A stretch of 64,000 bases of DNA from NCBI RefSeq assembly GCF_000023285.1, contig NC_013162.1, positions 496,001 to 560,000 of the forward strand, written 5' to 3'. Of this stretch, positions 1 through 7,817 are shown piece by piece. The stretch comes from Capnocytophaga ochracea DSM 7271 (lineage in GTDB: Bacteria > Bacteroidota > Bacteroidia > Flavobacteriales > Flavobacteriaceae). The position numbers and the translations under genes are program-made. Below the pieces are notes generated by a model, which saw nothing but the letters and a program-made list of their open reading frames with translations, made no database searches and was not told where the DNA came from. Position 1 is the stretch's first letter. Every line of letters begins with the position of its first letter.

Positions 1-11
1 ATATTAGCTAT

Positions 12-995
12 ATGAACAAAAACACTAAAACCCCTGTAAATGCTGCTTCTTGGGATAAGATTTTCCCCAAAAGCGATAAAGTTGAACACAAAAAAGTGTC
101 ATTCAAAAACCGCTATGGTATCACCCTTATTGGTGACTTGTACTTCCCAAAAAACAGCGAAGATAAGAAGCTCGCTGCCCTCGCTGTTTGTGGCGGATTT
201 GGAGCAGTAAAAGAACAAGCCTCAGGATTTTACGCCCAAACAATGGCTGAAAGAGGCTTTGTAACCTTAGCTTTCGACCCTTCCTATACCGGCGAAAGTG
301 GTGGGAAACCTCGCAATGTAGCATCGCCCGACATCAATACCGAAGACTTTTCTGCAGCAGTAGATTGCTTAGGAATCCAACCTTTTGTTGATAGAGAAAA
401 AATAGGAATCATAGGCATCTGTGGTTGGGGAGGCTTTGCCCTGAATGCTACCGCTATCGATACACGTATCAAGGCAGTGGCTACTATGGTAATGTACGAT
501 ATGTCACGCGTGTTTAGCAAAGGCTATTTTGATGCCAATACACCCGAAATGCGTTTAGAAATGAAGCGTTCGCTCAATGCCATCCGTTGGAAAGATGCCG
601 AAACAGGAACTCCCTCCCCAGGTTACCCTATGCCCCATGCCCCTTCAGATAAAGTACCTCAATTCTTAAATGATTATATTGAGTTTTACAAAACACCACG
701 AGGTTTCCACGAGCGTTCAGTTTCCAATCACGTTTGGACAGCCACTACGCTGCTTTCATTTATGAATTTCCCTTTGTTAGCCTATGCTAATGAAATTGAG
801 GTACCAACCCTTATGATTGCCGGAGAAAATGCCCATTCTCGCTATATGAGCGAAGATGCCTACAAGTTAATCGGAAGCGAGAAAAAAGAACTGCTAATTG
901 TTCCTAATGCACGTCACACCGATTTTTACGACAATCAAGCTGGAGTAATTCCTTTTGATAAATTGGAGGCGTTTTTTAGTGAGCATCTTCAATAA
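12..995 (+). CDS. alpha/beta hydrolase, dienelactone hydrolase-like
   Basis: A 327-residue alpha/beta hydrolase of the dienelactone hydrolase/YcjY-like type, probably cytoplasmic because no signal peptide is visible. The nucleophile-elbow region near residue 137 reads GICGWGGFAL. Related enzymes usually carry CxSGG here, so Trp sits where the Ser nucleophile is expected, and the preceding Cys could serve instead as in dienelactone hydrolases. The acid Asp/Glu and His are expected in the C-terminal third; NARHTDFYD near residue 300 supplies a plausible His. The substrate is unknown. The ATG at 12 is the first in frame, so an upstream operon partner outside the window is possible. Confidence 0.8.
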   Translation: MNKNTKTPVNAASWDKIFPKSDKVEHKKVSFKNRYGITLIGDLYFPKNSEDKKLAALAVCGGFGAVKEQASGFYAQTMAERGFVTLAFDPSYTGESGGKPRNVASPDINTEDFSAAVDCLGIQPFVDREKIGIIGICGWGGFALNATAIDTRIKAVATMVMYDMSRVFSKGYFDANTPEMRLEMKRSLNAIRWKDAETGTPSPGYPMPHAPSDKVPQFLNDYIEFYKTPRGFHERSVSNHVWTATTLLSFMNFPLLAYANEIEVPTLMIAGENAHSRYMSEDAYKLIGSEKKELLIVPNARHTDFYDNQAGVIPFDKLEAFFSEHLQ

Positions 996-1216
996 AACAA
1001 AGCATAAAAAACAAGTCTCAAGCTGATATTTACTGAAAGAAGGGGAGGTAAAAGTAAGAAGGACATAAAATAACTTTATCCTCCTTTGTTTTTGATACAT
1101 TATGAGGTCTGCTGGCAAATAGTAAAAGGCGAGTACAAAACCCGTATCATAGGAGAACCTTTCTAGTCTCACAGAATTTGCTAATCTGCTAATTTTCTAA
1201 TTCACTAATTAATATT

Positions 1217-2437
1217 ATGAACATACAAAATCTTTTTAAAATAGCGTGGCGTGCCCTTTTGCTGAACAAAACAAGGGCGATGCTTACAATGCTGGGCATC
1301 ATCATTGGGGTGGGCTCAGTGATAACAATGCTTGCCATTGGCGAGGGTTCTAAAAAGAGTATCAAAGAGAATATCTCTAAAATGGGTACCAATATGCTCA
1401 ATATCCGTCCGGGTGCCGGTATGATGGGCGGGGTGCGTATGAGTATGAGCGATATGCAATCGCTGAAAATGACGGATTACGAAGCCCTTAAAAAAGAAGG
1501 TACCCTACTGAAATATGTATCCCCGGTAGTGAGTGGCAACGGACAAAGTATAGCGGGCGGCAACAACTGGCCTACCTCTATCTACGGCGTGAATACCGAA
1601 TACTTGCCTATACGCGAATGGAGTGTGGCTGAAGGGAGTATGTTTGGTGAAGATGAGATTACTAATTTTTCTAAGGTAGCCGTGATAGGGCAAACAGTGG
1701 CTAAGAACCTCTTTACTAATGGCGAAAACCCTATTGGGCAAACCATACGCTTTAAGAATATCCCTTTTAAAGTGATTGGTATCCTTACGAAAAAAGGTGA
1801 AAGCAACTTTGGTCAAGACCAAGACGATGTGATTATCGCCCCTTATACTACGGTACAAAAGCGTATTTTGGCGCAAACATTCTTGCAGAGTATTGTGGCT
1901 TCGGTGCTCAATGAAAGTCAGTCGGAGAATGCGGTAAACCAAGTTAAGAAGATTTTGGAGCGCACGCATAACCTTTCGGCTACACAAGAAAATGATTTCA
2001 ATGTGTTTTCGCAACAAGAGCTCATCAGTACGTTTAGCTCTACCAGCGAGATGCTTACCGTGTTGTTGGTAGCTATTGCCAGCATTTCGCTCATCGTAGG
2101 GGGAATAGGCATTATGAACATTATGTACGTATCAGTAAAAGAGCGCACTAAGGAAATAGGCTTGCGTATGGCTATTGGGGCTAAGGGCAAGGATATTTTG
2201 GCACAATTCCTTATCGAGTCGGTGCTTATTAGCATCACTGGGGGGGTATTAGGGGTAATTATTGGTTTATTAGCAACGGTAGGCGTATCGCTGTTTATAG
2301 GTTGGCCAGTGAGTATCACCTTGTATTCTATTGTAATATCCTTCTTAGTATGTACTATTACAGGGGTGTTCTTCGGTTGGTACCCTGCTCGCAAAGCAGC
2401 CGAGTTAGAACCTATTAGTGCTCTCAGATACGAATAG
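1217..2437 (+). CDS. MacB/FtsX-type ABC transporter permease
   Basis: A 406-residue inner-membrane permease with the MacB layout: a cytoplasmic start, a first transmembrane helix around residues 18-40 (MLGIIIGVGSVITML), a large periplasmic MacB_PCD domain to about 270, then three helices in an FtsX domain ending with the typical YPARKAAELEPISALRYE tail. Such proteins couple to a separate ATPase and often a MacA-like adaptor for mechanotransmission or efflux of lipoproteins, peptides or drugs. Neither partner is next to it here, so it must use one encoded elsewhere or belong to a split system. The spacer before it holds the common AT-rich octamer-like repeat and no clear promoter. Confidence 0.88.
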   Translation: MNIQNLFKIAWRALLLNKTRAMLTMLGIIIGVGSVITMLAIGEGSKKSIKENISKMGTNMLNIRPGAGMMGGVRMSMSDMQSLKMTDYEALKKEGTLLKYVSPVVSGNGQSIAGGNNWPTSIYGVNTEYLPIREWSVAEGSMFGEDEITNFSKVAVIGQTVAKNLFTNGENPIGQTIRFKNIPFKVIGILTKKGESNFGQDQDDVIIAPYTTVQKRILAQTFLQSIVASVLNESQSENAVNQVKKILERTHNLSATQENDFNVFSQQELISTFSSTSEMLTVLLVAIASISLIVGGIGIMNIMYVSVKERTKEIGLRMAIGAKGKDILAQFLIESVLISITGGVLGVIIGLLATVGVSLFIGWPVSITLYSIVISFLVCTITGVFFGWYPARKAAELEPISALRYE

Positions 2438-2453
2438 TGCGAGCCACACAGGC
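2437..2453 (+). repeat. GTGYGAGYCRCAYAGGC dispersed repeat, copy 1
   Basis: GTGCGAGCCACACAGGC begins at the last base of the permease stop codon. Related copies lie at 16096-16112 (directly after rpoN), 33458-33474, 54653-54669 (reverse) and, partly, 61933-61947 (reverse). Confidence 0.6.
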
Positions 2454-2474
2454 AATTAGAAATAATAAAAACAG

Positions 2475-2702
2475 ATGAATATAACTTTACCTCCTTATGC
2501 TACAACAGAAGACCTCCAAAAATGTATGGTTATTGTTAGAGAAATATTAGATAGTAAAGCCATTACTATTAATGATGAGCAGTGCCAAGCTATAGCTTTA
2601 GAAGTTATGGGTATCTCTTATGCCAAAGGAGGAGACTATTCCCCTGAAATCATCAAGAGTTTTGCAGAAAGTTATTTAAAAACATCAAAGTATAAAGAAT
2701 GA
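2475..2702 (+). CDS. small protein of unknown function
   Basis: A 75-residue soluble protein I do not recognise. It begins MNITLPPYATTEDLQKCM and looks largely helical, without signal peptide or membrane segment. Its stop overlaps the ATG of the downstream sensor kinase (ATGA, 4 bases), which points to translational coupling and a shared transcript, so it may work with the kinase. It starts 37 bases after the permease, which may also belong to the same unit. Confidence 0.65.
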   Translation: MNITLPPYATTEDLQKCMVIVREILDSKAITINDEQCQAIALEVMGISYAKGGDYSPEIIKSFAESYLKTSKYKE

Positions 2703-3694
2703 AATTTTTAACACACATAGCTGCTTGGGCAGTGGTTTGTATTTTACCTGCCCTTATTTTTATCTCCGAAAGCAATCACCGATTTGAGGAGGCTCTTTAT
2801 CGTTCGCTCATATCATTGCCTTTTTTGATGTTTTTGTTCTACATCAGTTTCTATTGGCTTATTGATAAACTATGGTTTAAAAAACGATATATACTTTTTA
2901 TATTGGTAGCAGTGGCTCTCATTTTATGTATTTCGTACAGCAAATATGAGCTTTTTTCATACTTCAACCTTCACAAAGGTAAGCACAAGATGCCTCCTTT
3001 CCACGCTTTTGTCTATTTTGATTTCCTATCGAACCTCTTACCAGTAGTCTTTGCAATGGCAATACGCTATGCACAACGCAACTTTTCTTTGGAAATCGGT
3101 CAGAAAGAAGCCCAAGCACACAAGCTACAAGCCGACCTTACCCAACTGAAATACCAACTCCAACCGCATTTCTTTTTCAATGCACTCAACAATATCTATT
3201 CGCTTATAGCCTTTGACCCTCAAAAAGCACAACAGAGCGTGCATAGCCTTAGCAAGCTGATGCGTCACTTTATGCAAAACAGTGACCAAAAGCAGATTAG
3301 TCTTGCAGAAGAAGTAGATTTCTTGCAACAATACATCAGCTTAATGCAGTTGCGCCTGACTGATAAAACTACTGTACGGGTAGATTTCCCGAAGCAACTA
3401 CCCCCACTCACCATAGCACCTTTGCTGTTTATCAGCTTGGTGGAAAACGCTTTTAAGCACGGCGTATCGGCGACTGAGGTAACAGAATTGTCGTTTAGCT
3501 TGAGAGTGGAAGAGAATAAAGTAATATTTAGAAGTGAGAACACTATAATTCCTAAACAAGAAAGTTTGTATAACTCAGGTATTGGCATTGAAAACTTAAA
3601 GAAACGGCTAACGCTTCTTTATCCTAAAAAACATCAATACAACATCGAAGAAAAAAACGGAGAATACATTGCTCAATTGACAATTGAGAATTGA
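2699..3694 (+). CDS. LytS/YehU-type sensor histidine kinase
   Basis: A 331-residue membrane histidine kinase. About four hydrophobic segments fill residues 1-130. A short linker helix follows, then the His_kinase domain with the phospho-acceptor in LQPHFFFNALNNIYSL (about residue 159), the N box ENAFKHG and the G box GIGIENLKKRL. Kinases of this family normally phosphorylate a LytTR-type response regulator encoded directly downstream, but none follows within the window, so this kinase is an orphan here. It is coupled by a 4-base overlap to the 75-residue gene upstream. Its last six codons (QLTIEN) and stop are made of the CAATTGA heptamer array, which suggests the original 3' end was replaced or extended by repeat DNA. 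Confidence 0.9.
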   Translation: MKFLTHIAAWAVVCILPALIFISESNHRFEEALYRSLISLPFLMFLFYISFYWLIDKLWFKKRYILFILVAVALILCISYSKYELFSYFNLHKGKHKMPPFHAFVYFDFLSNLLPVVFAMAIRYAQRNFSLEIGQKEAQAHKLQADLTQLKYQLQPHFFFNALNNIYSLIAFDPQKAQQSVHSLSKLMRHFMQNSDQKQISLAEEVDFLQQYISLMQLRLTDKTTVRVDFPKQLPPLTIAPLLFISLVENAFKHGVSATEVTELSFSLRVEENKVIFRSENTIIPKQESLYNSGIGIENLKKRLTLLYPKKHQYNIEEKNGEYIAQLTIEN

Positions 3695-3708
3695 GAATTG
3701 ACAAATGT
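3674..3708 (+). repeat. heptamer tandem array (CAATTGA type)
   Basis: Five consecutive 7-base units: CAATTGA, CAATTGA, GAATTGA, GAATTGA, CAAATGT. The array overlaps the 3' end of the sensor kinase gene, whose TGA stop at 3692-3694 is part of a unit. Confidence 0.8.
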
Positions 3709-3868
3709 GAGGTTTTTAGACCAAAGACAAGAAATTTTCTTAAAAAAGAAGTACTTTCGATGTGAGGAGAGTGTAGCTTACGCTACAGAAATCTTACAAA
3801 TCAAACAAATAGGTAGCAAGCTACCTGAAAGTCTCGAACTGACCTATACTTCATAATTTTGCGCAGTT

Positions 3869-4000
3869 GCTCTACGGGACGTCTGACGGACTTTTAACAA
3901 CCCTTAAACGGAACTACAGTGGTTTTATAGTGGCTCTACAGTGGCTCTACAGTGGGTCTACAATAAAGGTTAATCGAATTATAATCGAACATTGATTGAA
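3869..4000 (+). repeat. 11-base phased array, family 2 (12 units)
   Basis: Twelve head-to-tail degenerate 11-mers fill this stretch, for example TTTATAGTGGC, TCTACAGTGGC, TCTACAGTGGG, TCTACAATAAA, GGTTAATCGAA, TTATAATCGAA. The array lies in the 589-base gene-free gap between the kinase and gpsA. The gap also holds small hairpins (GTAGC-TTAC-GCTAC at 3773-3786, GGTAGC-AA-GCTACC at 3810-3823). A perfect 11-base inverted pair, GATGTGAGGAG (3759-3769) and CTCCTCACATC (4017-4027), brackets the array. I see no gene in the gap. Confidence 0.75.
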
Positions 4001-4226
4001 CTTATGGTGCTACTATCTCCTCACATCACTCGTTCTAGTGTTTAAACTTGTTGTACTTAAAATAAGTAACAACTTAAATTAAAGGCTCCAAATTTTCTTA
4101 AAAAAAAGAAATACACCTGGCGGTACAGAAATTGAAACAGATTTAATTGATTTTTACATAATTTATATAGCATAAGCTATATTTCCTTTTTTGGTGTGTT
4201 TGCTCTGTGGTTTTAGTAGACACTTT

Positions 4227-4257
4227 TTGGTAATACAGCATTATTTTCGTATCTTTG
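4227..4257 (+). promoter_or_regulatory. Bacteroidota-type promoter of gpsA
   Basis: TTG at 4227-4229 and TATCTTTG at 4250-4257 with a 20-base spacer match the -33/-7 consensus of the primary sigma factor in this phylum. It lies 26 bases before the gpsA start. Confidence 0.75.
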
Positions 4258-4283
4258 CCCCAAAATAATAATAGCTAACAATT

Positions 4284-5279
4284 GTGGAAACCAAAATATC
4301 AGTTATCGGAGGAGGAAGTTGGGCAACGGCTCTGATTAAGATTTTTACCGCCAATATCGACCAAGTGTGTTGGTATATGCGCAATGAACAGGCTATTGAG
4401 CACATCAAAGCGACCAAACACAATCCTAACTACCTTAGCGATGTACATTTAAACATCAGCAAGCTACACCTCACTAACGACATCAACGAGGCGGTAGCTT
4501 TTAGCGATTATGTCGTCTTTTCTATCCCTTCAGCTTTCTTGAGTGACGAATTAGAAAAACTCACCGAACCGCTATCTAATAAAAATATATTTTCTGCTAT
4601 CAAAGGTATTGAACCTAAAAGCGGACTTATAGTAGGTGAATATTTCAACAAAATACATCACGTACCTTATGCACAGATAGGCGTTATAGCAGGTCCTTGC
4701 CACGCCGAAGAGGTAGCCCTCGAACGTCTGTCGTACCTCACTATTGCCTGTCTCGATGAGGAAAAAGCACATTTTATGGCTGAAGCTATGAAACGCCATT
4801 ATGTGAAGACCAAAATATCCGACGATGTGGTAGGTATTGAATACGCTGCTATGCTGAAGAACATTTATGCCCTTGCTGCGGGTATTGCCCACGGATTGGG
4901 CTATGGCGATAACTTCCAAAGTGTGCTGATGAGCAACGCCATTCGCGAGATGCGACGCTACATCAAGCATATTTACAAAATCAAACGCAATATCAACAAC
5001 TCCGCTTATTTAGGTGATTTACTCGTAACCGCCTACTCGCTTTTCAGTCGCAACCGTATGTTCGGCACGATGATAGGTAAAGGCTATACTGTAAAGAGTA
5101 CAATGGCTGAAATGAATATGGTAGCCGAAGGCTATTACGCCACCAAAAGCGCTTACCTCATTAACAAAAATCAAGAAAAACCCAGTCGCACCCCTATACT
5201 CGATGCCGTCTACAAAGTGTTATACGAAGGCAAAAGAGCCAATGTAGCGTTTGCAGAACTCACAGGAGAACTGGATTAG
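4284..5279 (+). CDS. gpsA: NAD(P)H-dependent glycerol-3-phosphate dehydrogenase
   Basis: A 331-residue cytoplasmic enzyme that reduces dihydroxyacetone phosphate to sn-glycerol 3-phosphate, the backbone for phospholipids. The N-terminal dinucleotide-binding loop reads VIGGGSWATAL (about residues 7-17). The catalytic Lys is in the AAMLKNIYALAAGIAHGLG segment near residue 193, and a substrate-binding stretch follows at SNAIREM. Length is normal. The start is GTG at 4284, placing the Rossmann strand right at the N terminus, just after a consensus promoter. The plsC gene two genes downstream acts later in the same lipid route. The stop codon abuts an octamer repeat array. Confidence 0.95.
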   Translation: METKISVIGGGSWATALIKIFTANIDQVCWYMRNEQAIEHIKATKHNPNYLSDVHLNISKLHLTNDINEAVAFSDYVVFSIPSAFLSDELEKLTEPLSNKNIFSAIKGIEPKSGLIVGEYFNKIHHVPYAQIGVIAGPCHAEEVALERLSYLTIACLDEEKAHFMAEAMKRHYVKTKISDDVVGIEYAAMLKNIYALAAGIAHGLGYGDNFQSVLMSNAIREMRRYIKHIYKIKRNINNSAYLGDLLVTAYSLFSRNRMFGTMIGKGYTVKSTMAEMNMVAEGYYATKSAYLINKNQEKPSRTPILDAVYKVLYEGKRANVAFAELTGELD

Positions 5280-5366
5280 AGAATTAGAAAATGAGGAAAT
5301 TAGAGAATGAGAAAATGAGGAAATGAGAAAATTAGAGAATGAGAAAATGAGAGAATGAGAAAATTT
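5279..5366 (+). repeat. octamer tandem array (GARAATKA type, 11 units)
   Basis: Eleven 8-base units run head to tail: GAGAATTA, GAAAATGA, GGAAATTA, GAGAATGA and so on to GAAAATTT. It begins at the last base of the gpsA stop and ends 13 bases before ribE. Shorter or more decayed versions occur near 7527-7566, 8070-8105, 21650-21680, 22083-22120, 33380-33412 and 49583-49618. Confidence 0.8.
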
Positions 5367-5379
5367 GCTAATTAACTTT

Positions 5380-5964
5380 ATGTTCACAGGAATTATAGAA
5401 GAAATAGGTAAAATCGTACAGATAGAACGCGAAGAGGCGAATCTGCATTTATACGTAAAAAGTTCGTTTACAAATGAACTAAAAATAGACCAAAGTGTTG
5501 CCCATAATGGGGTATGCCTTACGGTAGTGGCTATCGATGGCGATGTATACCGAGTAACCGCTATTGCCGAAACTCTTGCCAAAACCCACTTGGGCAGTTT
5601 GCAAGTGGGTGATGCGGTAAACTTAGAGCGCGGTATGCTTCTCAACACCCGCTTAGACGGACATATCGTGCAAGGTCACATCGACCAAACGGGTACTTGT
5701 AGTGCTATCCAAGAAGAAGCAGGTAGCACCCGTTTTACTTTTGAGTACGACCCCTCTACTGGTAATGTGGTAATTGAAAAAGGCTCTATTACTGTGAATG
5801 GTGTAAGCCTAACGGTAATAGATGCGACTTCCCATAGTTTTAGTGTAGCAGTAATTCCCTATACTTTAGCACATACCAATCTGCAATACTTACAAATAGG
5901 TAGTGTTGTAAATTTAGAATTCGATGTGATTGGTAAATATGTCGCCCGACTTATGCAACGGTAA
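5380..5964 (+). CDS. ribE: riboflavin synthase, alpha subunit
   Basis: A 194-residue riboflavin synthase that dismutates two 6,7-dimethyl-8-ribityllumazine molecules into riboflavin and a pyrimidine. The family start MFTGIIEEIG fixes the ATG at 5380; an upstream in-frame TTG at 5365 lies in repeat DNA and is unlikely. Two lumazine-binding barrels are seen: residues 1-95 (VAHNGVCLTV, NLERGM) and about 96-190 (GSITVNGVSLTVID, NLEFDVIGKYVARL), each with the typical N/V-G-V-L-T-V strand. Its end overlaps the convergent plsC by 14 bases. Other riboflavin genes are not in the window. Confidence 0.95.
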   Translation: MFTGIIEEIGKIVQIEREEANLHLYVKSSFTNELKIDQSVAHNGVCLTVVAIDGDVYRVTAIAETLAKTHLGSLQVGDAVNLERGMLLNTRLDGHIVQGHIDQTGTCSAIQEEAGSTRFTFEYDPSTGNVVIEKGSITVNGVSLTVIDATSHSFSVAVIPYTLAHTNLQYLQIGSVVNLEFDVIGKYVARLMQR

Positions 5965-6691
5965 GACGTTGTAAAATAAGAGAACGTACTTCTTCGCGTA
6001 AGGACTCTTTATCGTCAAGGGTTTTGCCTTGGGTAGGAATAGAGCGCAATATATCTACTCGCATTGTGCCCATACTGCCGGCAAAGAAGCGGAAGGGGAA
6101 GCGTTTTTTAGTATCGTAGAATACCATTGGCACTATGGGAATTTGGCATTCTATCGCAATGCGAAAAGCCCCGTCTTTAAAACTATCGAGGACTATACTC
6201 TCATCATCGGGGACACCTCCTTCGGGGAAAATACAAATGCTCAGCCCTGCCTTTATTCTCTCCATCGCTTGGGCATAAACCTCCTTCCTACTCTGCGGAC
6301 TCTTTCTATCTACCATTATGGCAACACGTTTGTAGAAATAACCAAACAATAGCGTCTTGCTCAGTTCCTTCTTCCCTACAAATACAAACGGATTTTTACT
6401 ACAGTAGAACATCAGCATTATGTCCATCATACTGTAATGATTGGCGACCAACATATAGCTATGGCGGTCGTTAGGCACGGTATATTCCCTGTGTATTTTC
6501 GGTAAAAAGCCCATACCATACAATATAGGCGTTGCCCATAAGTTTCGGGCTACCCAATAAAATGAGCGATACCATTCTGTCCGTGCTGTAAGAATAAACA
6601 ACAAGGGCAACCACAGGAGAATAAGAATGAGTACAAGGAAGTAAAACCAGCTCTTCCACAAGAGCCAAAAGGTGTATTTCAGGAGTTTCAT
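5951..6691 (-). CDS. plsC: 1-acyl-sn-glycerol-3-phosphate acyltransferase (PlsC family)
   Basis: A 246-residue membrane acyltransferase that turns lysophosphatidic acid into phosphatidic acid at the inner membrane. A strong transmembrane segment (about residues 7-34) and a second hydrophobic stretch precede block I, NHYSMMDIMLM (the NHx4D catalytic pair, about residue 84). Block III is FPEGGVPDDES near residue 155, and a KDGAFRIA stretch follows. The minus-strand TATATTTG element (reverse of 6723-6730) is a likely -7 box. A paralogous family member with another acceptor is possible, so the symbol is given on family grounds. Confidence 0.85.
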   Translation of the reverse strand: MKLLKYTFWLLWKSWFYFLVLILILLWLPLLFILTARTEWYRSFYWVARNLWATPILYGMGFLPKIHREYTVPNDRHSYMLVANHYSMMDIMLMFYCSKNPFVFVGKKELSKTLLFGYFYKRVAIMVDRKSPQSRKEVYAQAMERIKAGLSICIFPEGGVPDDESIVLDSFKDGAFRIAIECQIPIVPMVFYDTKKRFPFRFFAGSMGTMRVDILRSIPTQGKTLDDKESLREEVRSLILQRLTVA

Positions 6692-6841
6692 TTAATGCAA
6701 TCTTATTATTATCCGGCAGGAGCAAATATATTACTGATTTCTAAATATATAAACCTCAACATCACCGCTTAACGCTCTCTTTTTGCAATGTAAAAGTATC
6801 GTTAAAACAGTAATAAAGTTTTGTTAAAATCGATTTTTTCT

Positions 6842-6871
6842 TTGGTAATTCAAAAATTTGCCGTACCTTTG
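6842..6871 (+). promoter_or_regulatory. promoter of the candidate small RNA
   Basis: TTG at 6842-6844, 19 bases, then TACCTTTG at 6864-6871. No credible open reading frame starts downstream before the terminator at 6952-6983. Confidence 0.65.
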
Positions 6872-6877
6872 TCAGCG

Positions 6878-6986
6878 CAATGAGGGTGGTAGCTCATTGT
6901 AAAACTTCAAATAATAGTTTTCATAATTTAAAGTTTTGGTTGGTTAATGGAAAAGTCCGATATTATTATCGGACTTTTTTTCTTAT
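6878..6986 (+). ncRNA. candidate small non-coding RNA, about 110 nt
   Basis: A consensus promoter ends at 6871 and a classical intrinsic terminator ends near 6986, leaving a transcript of about 110 nucleotides with no credible protein. The 5' end folds into a perfect hairpin, CAATGAG (6878-6884) pairing with CTCATTG (6893-6899) around an 8-base loop. An unpaired AT-rich middle and the terminator stem follow. I cannot assign it to a known family without a covariance search; the flavobacterial Flavo-1 motif should be tested. A 6S-type RNA seems unlikely because it is too short. Confidence 0.5.
6952..6986 (+). terminator. intrinsic terminator
   Basis: AAAGTCCGATA and TATCGGACTTT form an 11-base stem with a short loop, followed by TTTTTCTT. 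It ends the candidate small RNA. On the other strand it also sits at the stop codon of the 147-residue membrane protein, so it probably works in both directions. Confidence 0.8.
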
Positions 6987-7426
6987 ACAGACCACCATAG
7001 CTTCCAAGGAATCATTGAGAGCAAGCACACCAGTGCAATACCGTAAAACAAGGCTATTTTTCCATACATCTTGCGCACTTCTGTCTGTTTTTTAAGTTTT
7101 ACCCAGCCCACAGTAATCAGCGTTACTGCTATGATATTCATTATAGGGTGCTCCACCAATAATTGGCGCAATAAGCTGTCTTTCATCACCACTTTAGCAC
7201 CCTCTCTCCACATCTGCAAACGAGGGGTAGTTACATAGACTAATAAGCCCAATAATAATTGTATATGAGAGAATACCAAAGCAAACAAACTCAAGCGGAG
7301 GTCTTTTATTCCAAAGTATTTTCTTTTGCCAAAAAATCCCATAAGCGCATTGATAACTGCTATGATAAGCACTGCCAATACTAAATAAGCACATAGTGAA
7401 TGTGTCTGTTTAATCAGTTGATACAT
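6983..7426 (-). CDS. four-helix membrane protein, cytochrome b-like family
   Basis: A 147-residue integral membrane protein with four hydrophobic helices (about 10-32, 45-66, 85-105, 118-140) and little soluble sequence. It starts MYQLIKQTHSLCAYLVL. The layout resembles small cytochrome b561-like proteins of Bacteroidota, with His9 in the first helix and His54 in the second (FSHIQLLLG) as possible haem ligands, but no established motif proves haem binding. It is monocistronic. A minus-strand TATTTTTG element (reverse of 7450-7457) is a plausible -7 box. Confidence 0.65.
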   Translation of the reverse strand: MYQLIKQTHSLCAYLVLAVLIIAVINALMGFFGKRKYFGIKDLRLSLFALVFSHIQLLLGLLVYVTTPRLQMWREGAKVVMKDSLLRQLLVEHPIMNIIAVTLITVGWVKLKKQTEVRKMYGKIALFYGIALVCLLSMIPWKLWWSV

Positions 7427-7569
7427 AATATTCTTTATAAATTTGCGGGCAAAAATACAAATCTTTTTGAAATTCTTTTCTTTCTTCGAAGTATTTTTTG
7501 TACCTTTGCCTTTGGATGATTGATGAATGAGGAAATGAGAGAATGAGAAAATTAGGAAATGAGGTAAAT

Positions 7570-7605
7570 GCCAATAATGCCAGAAATACCAGAAATGTCA
7601 ATAAT
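7570..7605 (+). repeat. 9-base tandem array, 4 units
   Basis: GCCAATAAT, GCCAGAAAT, ACCAGAAAT, GTCAATAAT. The inverted copy at 22035-22079 has five units, one more of the same kind. Confidence 0.75.
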
Positions 7606-7751
7606 ACTAACAAGGGGAATAGACGGCTCGGTCTTTTCAGATGGGTTGGACAGGTCAGAGGAGGGGTTGGAGAATTCGGAAGGAAACGAAAGGTTTCAGA
7701 AGAGATTTGAGAAGGAATTTGGAGAAAAAAGGCTGTAAGGAGGGTATGGTC

Positions 7752-7817
7752 AGCTTATAGAGAGCTTATAGGAAGCTTATACGAATCTTGGACGATTGGT
7801 ATAGAAAGGGTATATAA
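7752..7817 (+). repeat. 11-base phased array, family 1, copy 1 (6 units)
   Basis: Six consecutive 11-mers: AGCTTATAGAG, AGCTTATAGGA, AGCTTATACGA, ATCTTGGACGA, TTGGTATAGAA, AGGGTATATAA. Other copies are at 21823-21888 (reverse), 33636-33701, 49353-49418 and 54799-54853 (reverse, five units). Confidence 0.85.

Noticed and set aside
3869-4000. Possible CRISPR array
   Set aside because: Units are directly adjacent 11-mers with no spacers, and no cas gene is in the window.
6880-7095. A 71-codon plus-strand frame
   Set aside because: It crosses the candidate small RNA terminator and then runs antisense through the membrane protein gene; the composition is poor.
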